A stretch of DNA of 21,939 nt from a virus. Each line of letters starts with the position of its first letter. The stretch's first letter is position 1. Below the pieces are notes generated by a model. That model did not search any database. It was not told where the DNA came from and saw nothing but the letters and a program-made list of their open reading frames with translations. Below, piece after piece: positions 21,679-21,939 of this stretch. The stretch is taken from the IMG/VR virus record IMGVR_UViG_3300042863_000196, positions 1 to 21,939 of that record. The stretch is one strand, 5' to 3'. A program made the translations under genes and the position numbers.

Positions 21679-21939
21679 TGGCTATTAATGTATTTCCTAT
21701 CCCATCATCTGCAGCAGTAACCCCTACGGGGTGGACTGCTGGCGTTGCTGGCACATTTGATTTATCTAGCACATTGGCTGCTGGCACTTATCTTATTAAA
21801 ACAGATACAACCCAGACAATGACAATTTCATTGCAAGATGCAACTGGACATACTTTCAGCGGTACTATTCGTGGTGGTTCAGGATTTATTTCAGTTCCTG
21901 TTGCTGTCACTAAAATCGTTATTCCAAGTGGTCTTACAT
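21678..21939 (+). CDS. Beta-rich virion protein, cut by the window end
   Basis: 87 codons are visible with no stop before the edge. The sequence (AINVFPIPSSAAVTPTGWTA, then FDLSSTLAAGTYLIKTDTTQ, then FSGTIRGGSGFISVPVAVTK) is beta-rich with regular Thr/Gly turns and resembles the previous protein in style. It is probably another fibre-tip or accessory virion protein. It is translationally coupled to its upstream neighbour. The C-terminus and true length cannot be seen. Confidence 0.78.
   Translation, partial: MAINVFPIPSSAAVTPTGWTAGVAGTFDLSSTLAAGTYLIKTDTTQTMTISLQDATGHTFSGTIRGGSGFISVPVAVTKIVIPSGLT

Noticed and set aside
1-21939. CRISPR array, insertion sequence, integrase or attachment site
   Set aside because: No regularly spaced repeats, transposase or integrase sequence, or terminal inverted repeats were seen; the only repeats are coding ones in the basic-protein island and fibre.

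Overview
The window is part of a tailed double-stranded DNA bacteriophage genome: the packaging and virion-structure module. Every supported gene lies on the + strand, with 0-15 bp gaps or 1-4 bp overlaps over most of its length, so it reads as one or two long late operons. Recognisable landmarks are the terminase large subunit, the portal, a scaffold-like protein, a major capsid protein that reads like the N4 gp56 family, a head-tail connector-like protein and a mosaic tail fibre. Base composition is moderately AT-rich. 21 of 22 complete genes end in TAA and all start with ATG. The small acidic or zinc-knuckle proteins beside the capsid gene resemble those of actinobacterial phages, and together with the AT-rich composition they suggest (inference only) a phage of low-GC, probably freshwater, actinobacteria. 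No integrase, lysis, replication or host gene is present.

Layout. 1-692 has no convincing gene but is packed with short perfect hairpins and looks like a large structured RNA or very long structured leader before the terminase gene. 693-4996 encodes terminase (with an N-terminal helix-turn-helix resembling a small terminase subunit), portal and two small proteins. 4996-10827 encodes one 1943-residue protein, followed by two unknown proteins of 422 and 440 residues, probably virion or ejected proteins. 13421-13535 is a 115-base gap that can fold into an H-type pseudoknot and also holds a possible promoter. 13536-15236 encodes scaffold and capsid, followed by a 12-bp hairpin with a GCAA tetraloop. 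15304-18511 is an island of small proteins, most very rich in lysine and alanine, with paralogues arranged A-B'-C-B-A' and one truncated gene remnant. 18526-21939 encodes a connector-like protein, the tail fibre and two beta-rich small proteins, the last running off the window.

How the parts fit. Terminase and portal package DNA into a shell built by capsid and scaffold. The giant protein and its neighbours would be loaded inside or around the portal. The basic proteins could bind DNA or RNA, although this is not shown. The connector and fibre complete the tail. The points most worth a second look are the structured RNA at the left end, the pseudoknot before the scaffold gene, the GNRA hairpin after the capsid gene, the extra beta domain in the capsid protein, and the duplicated basic-protein island.
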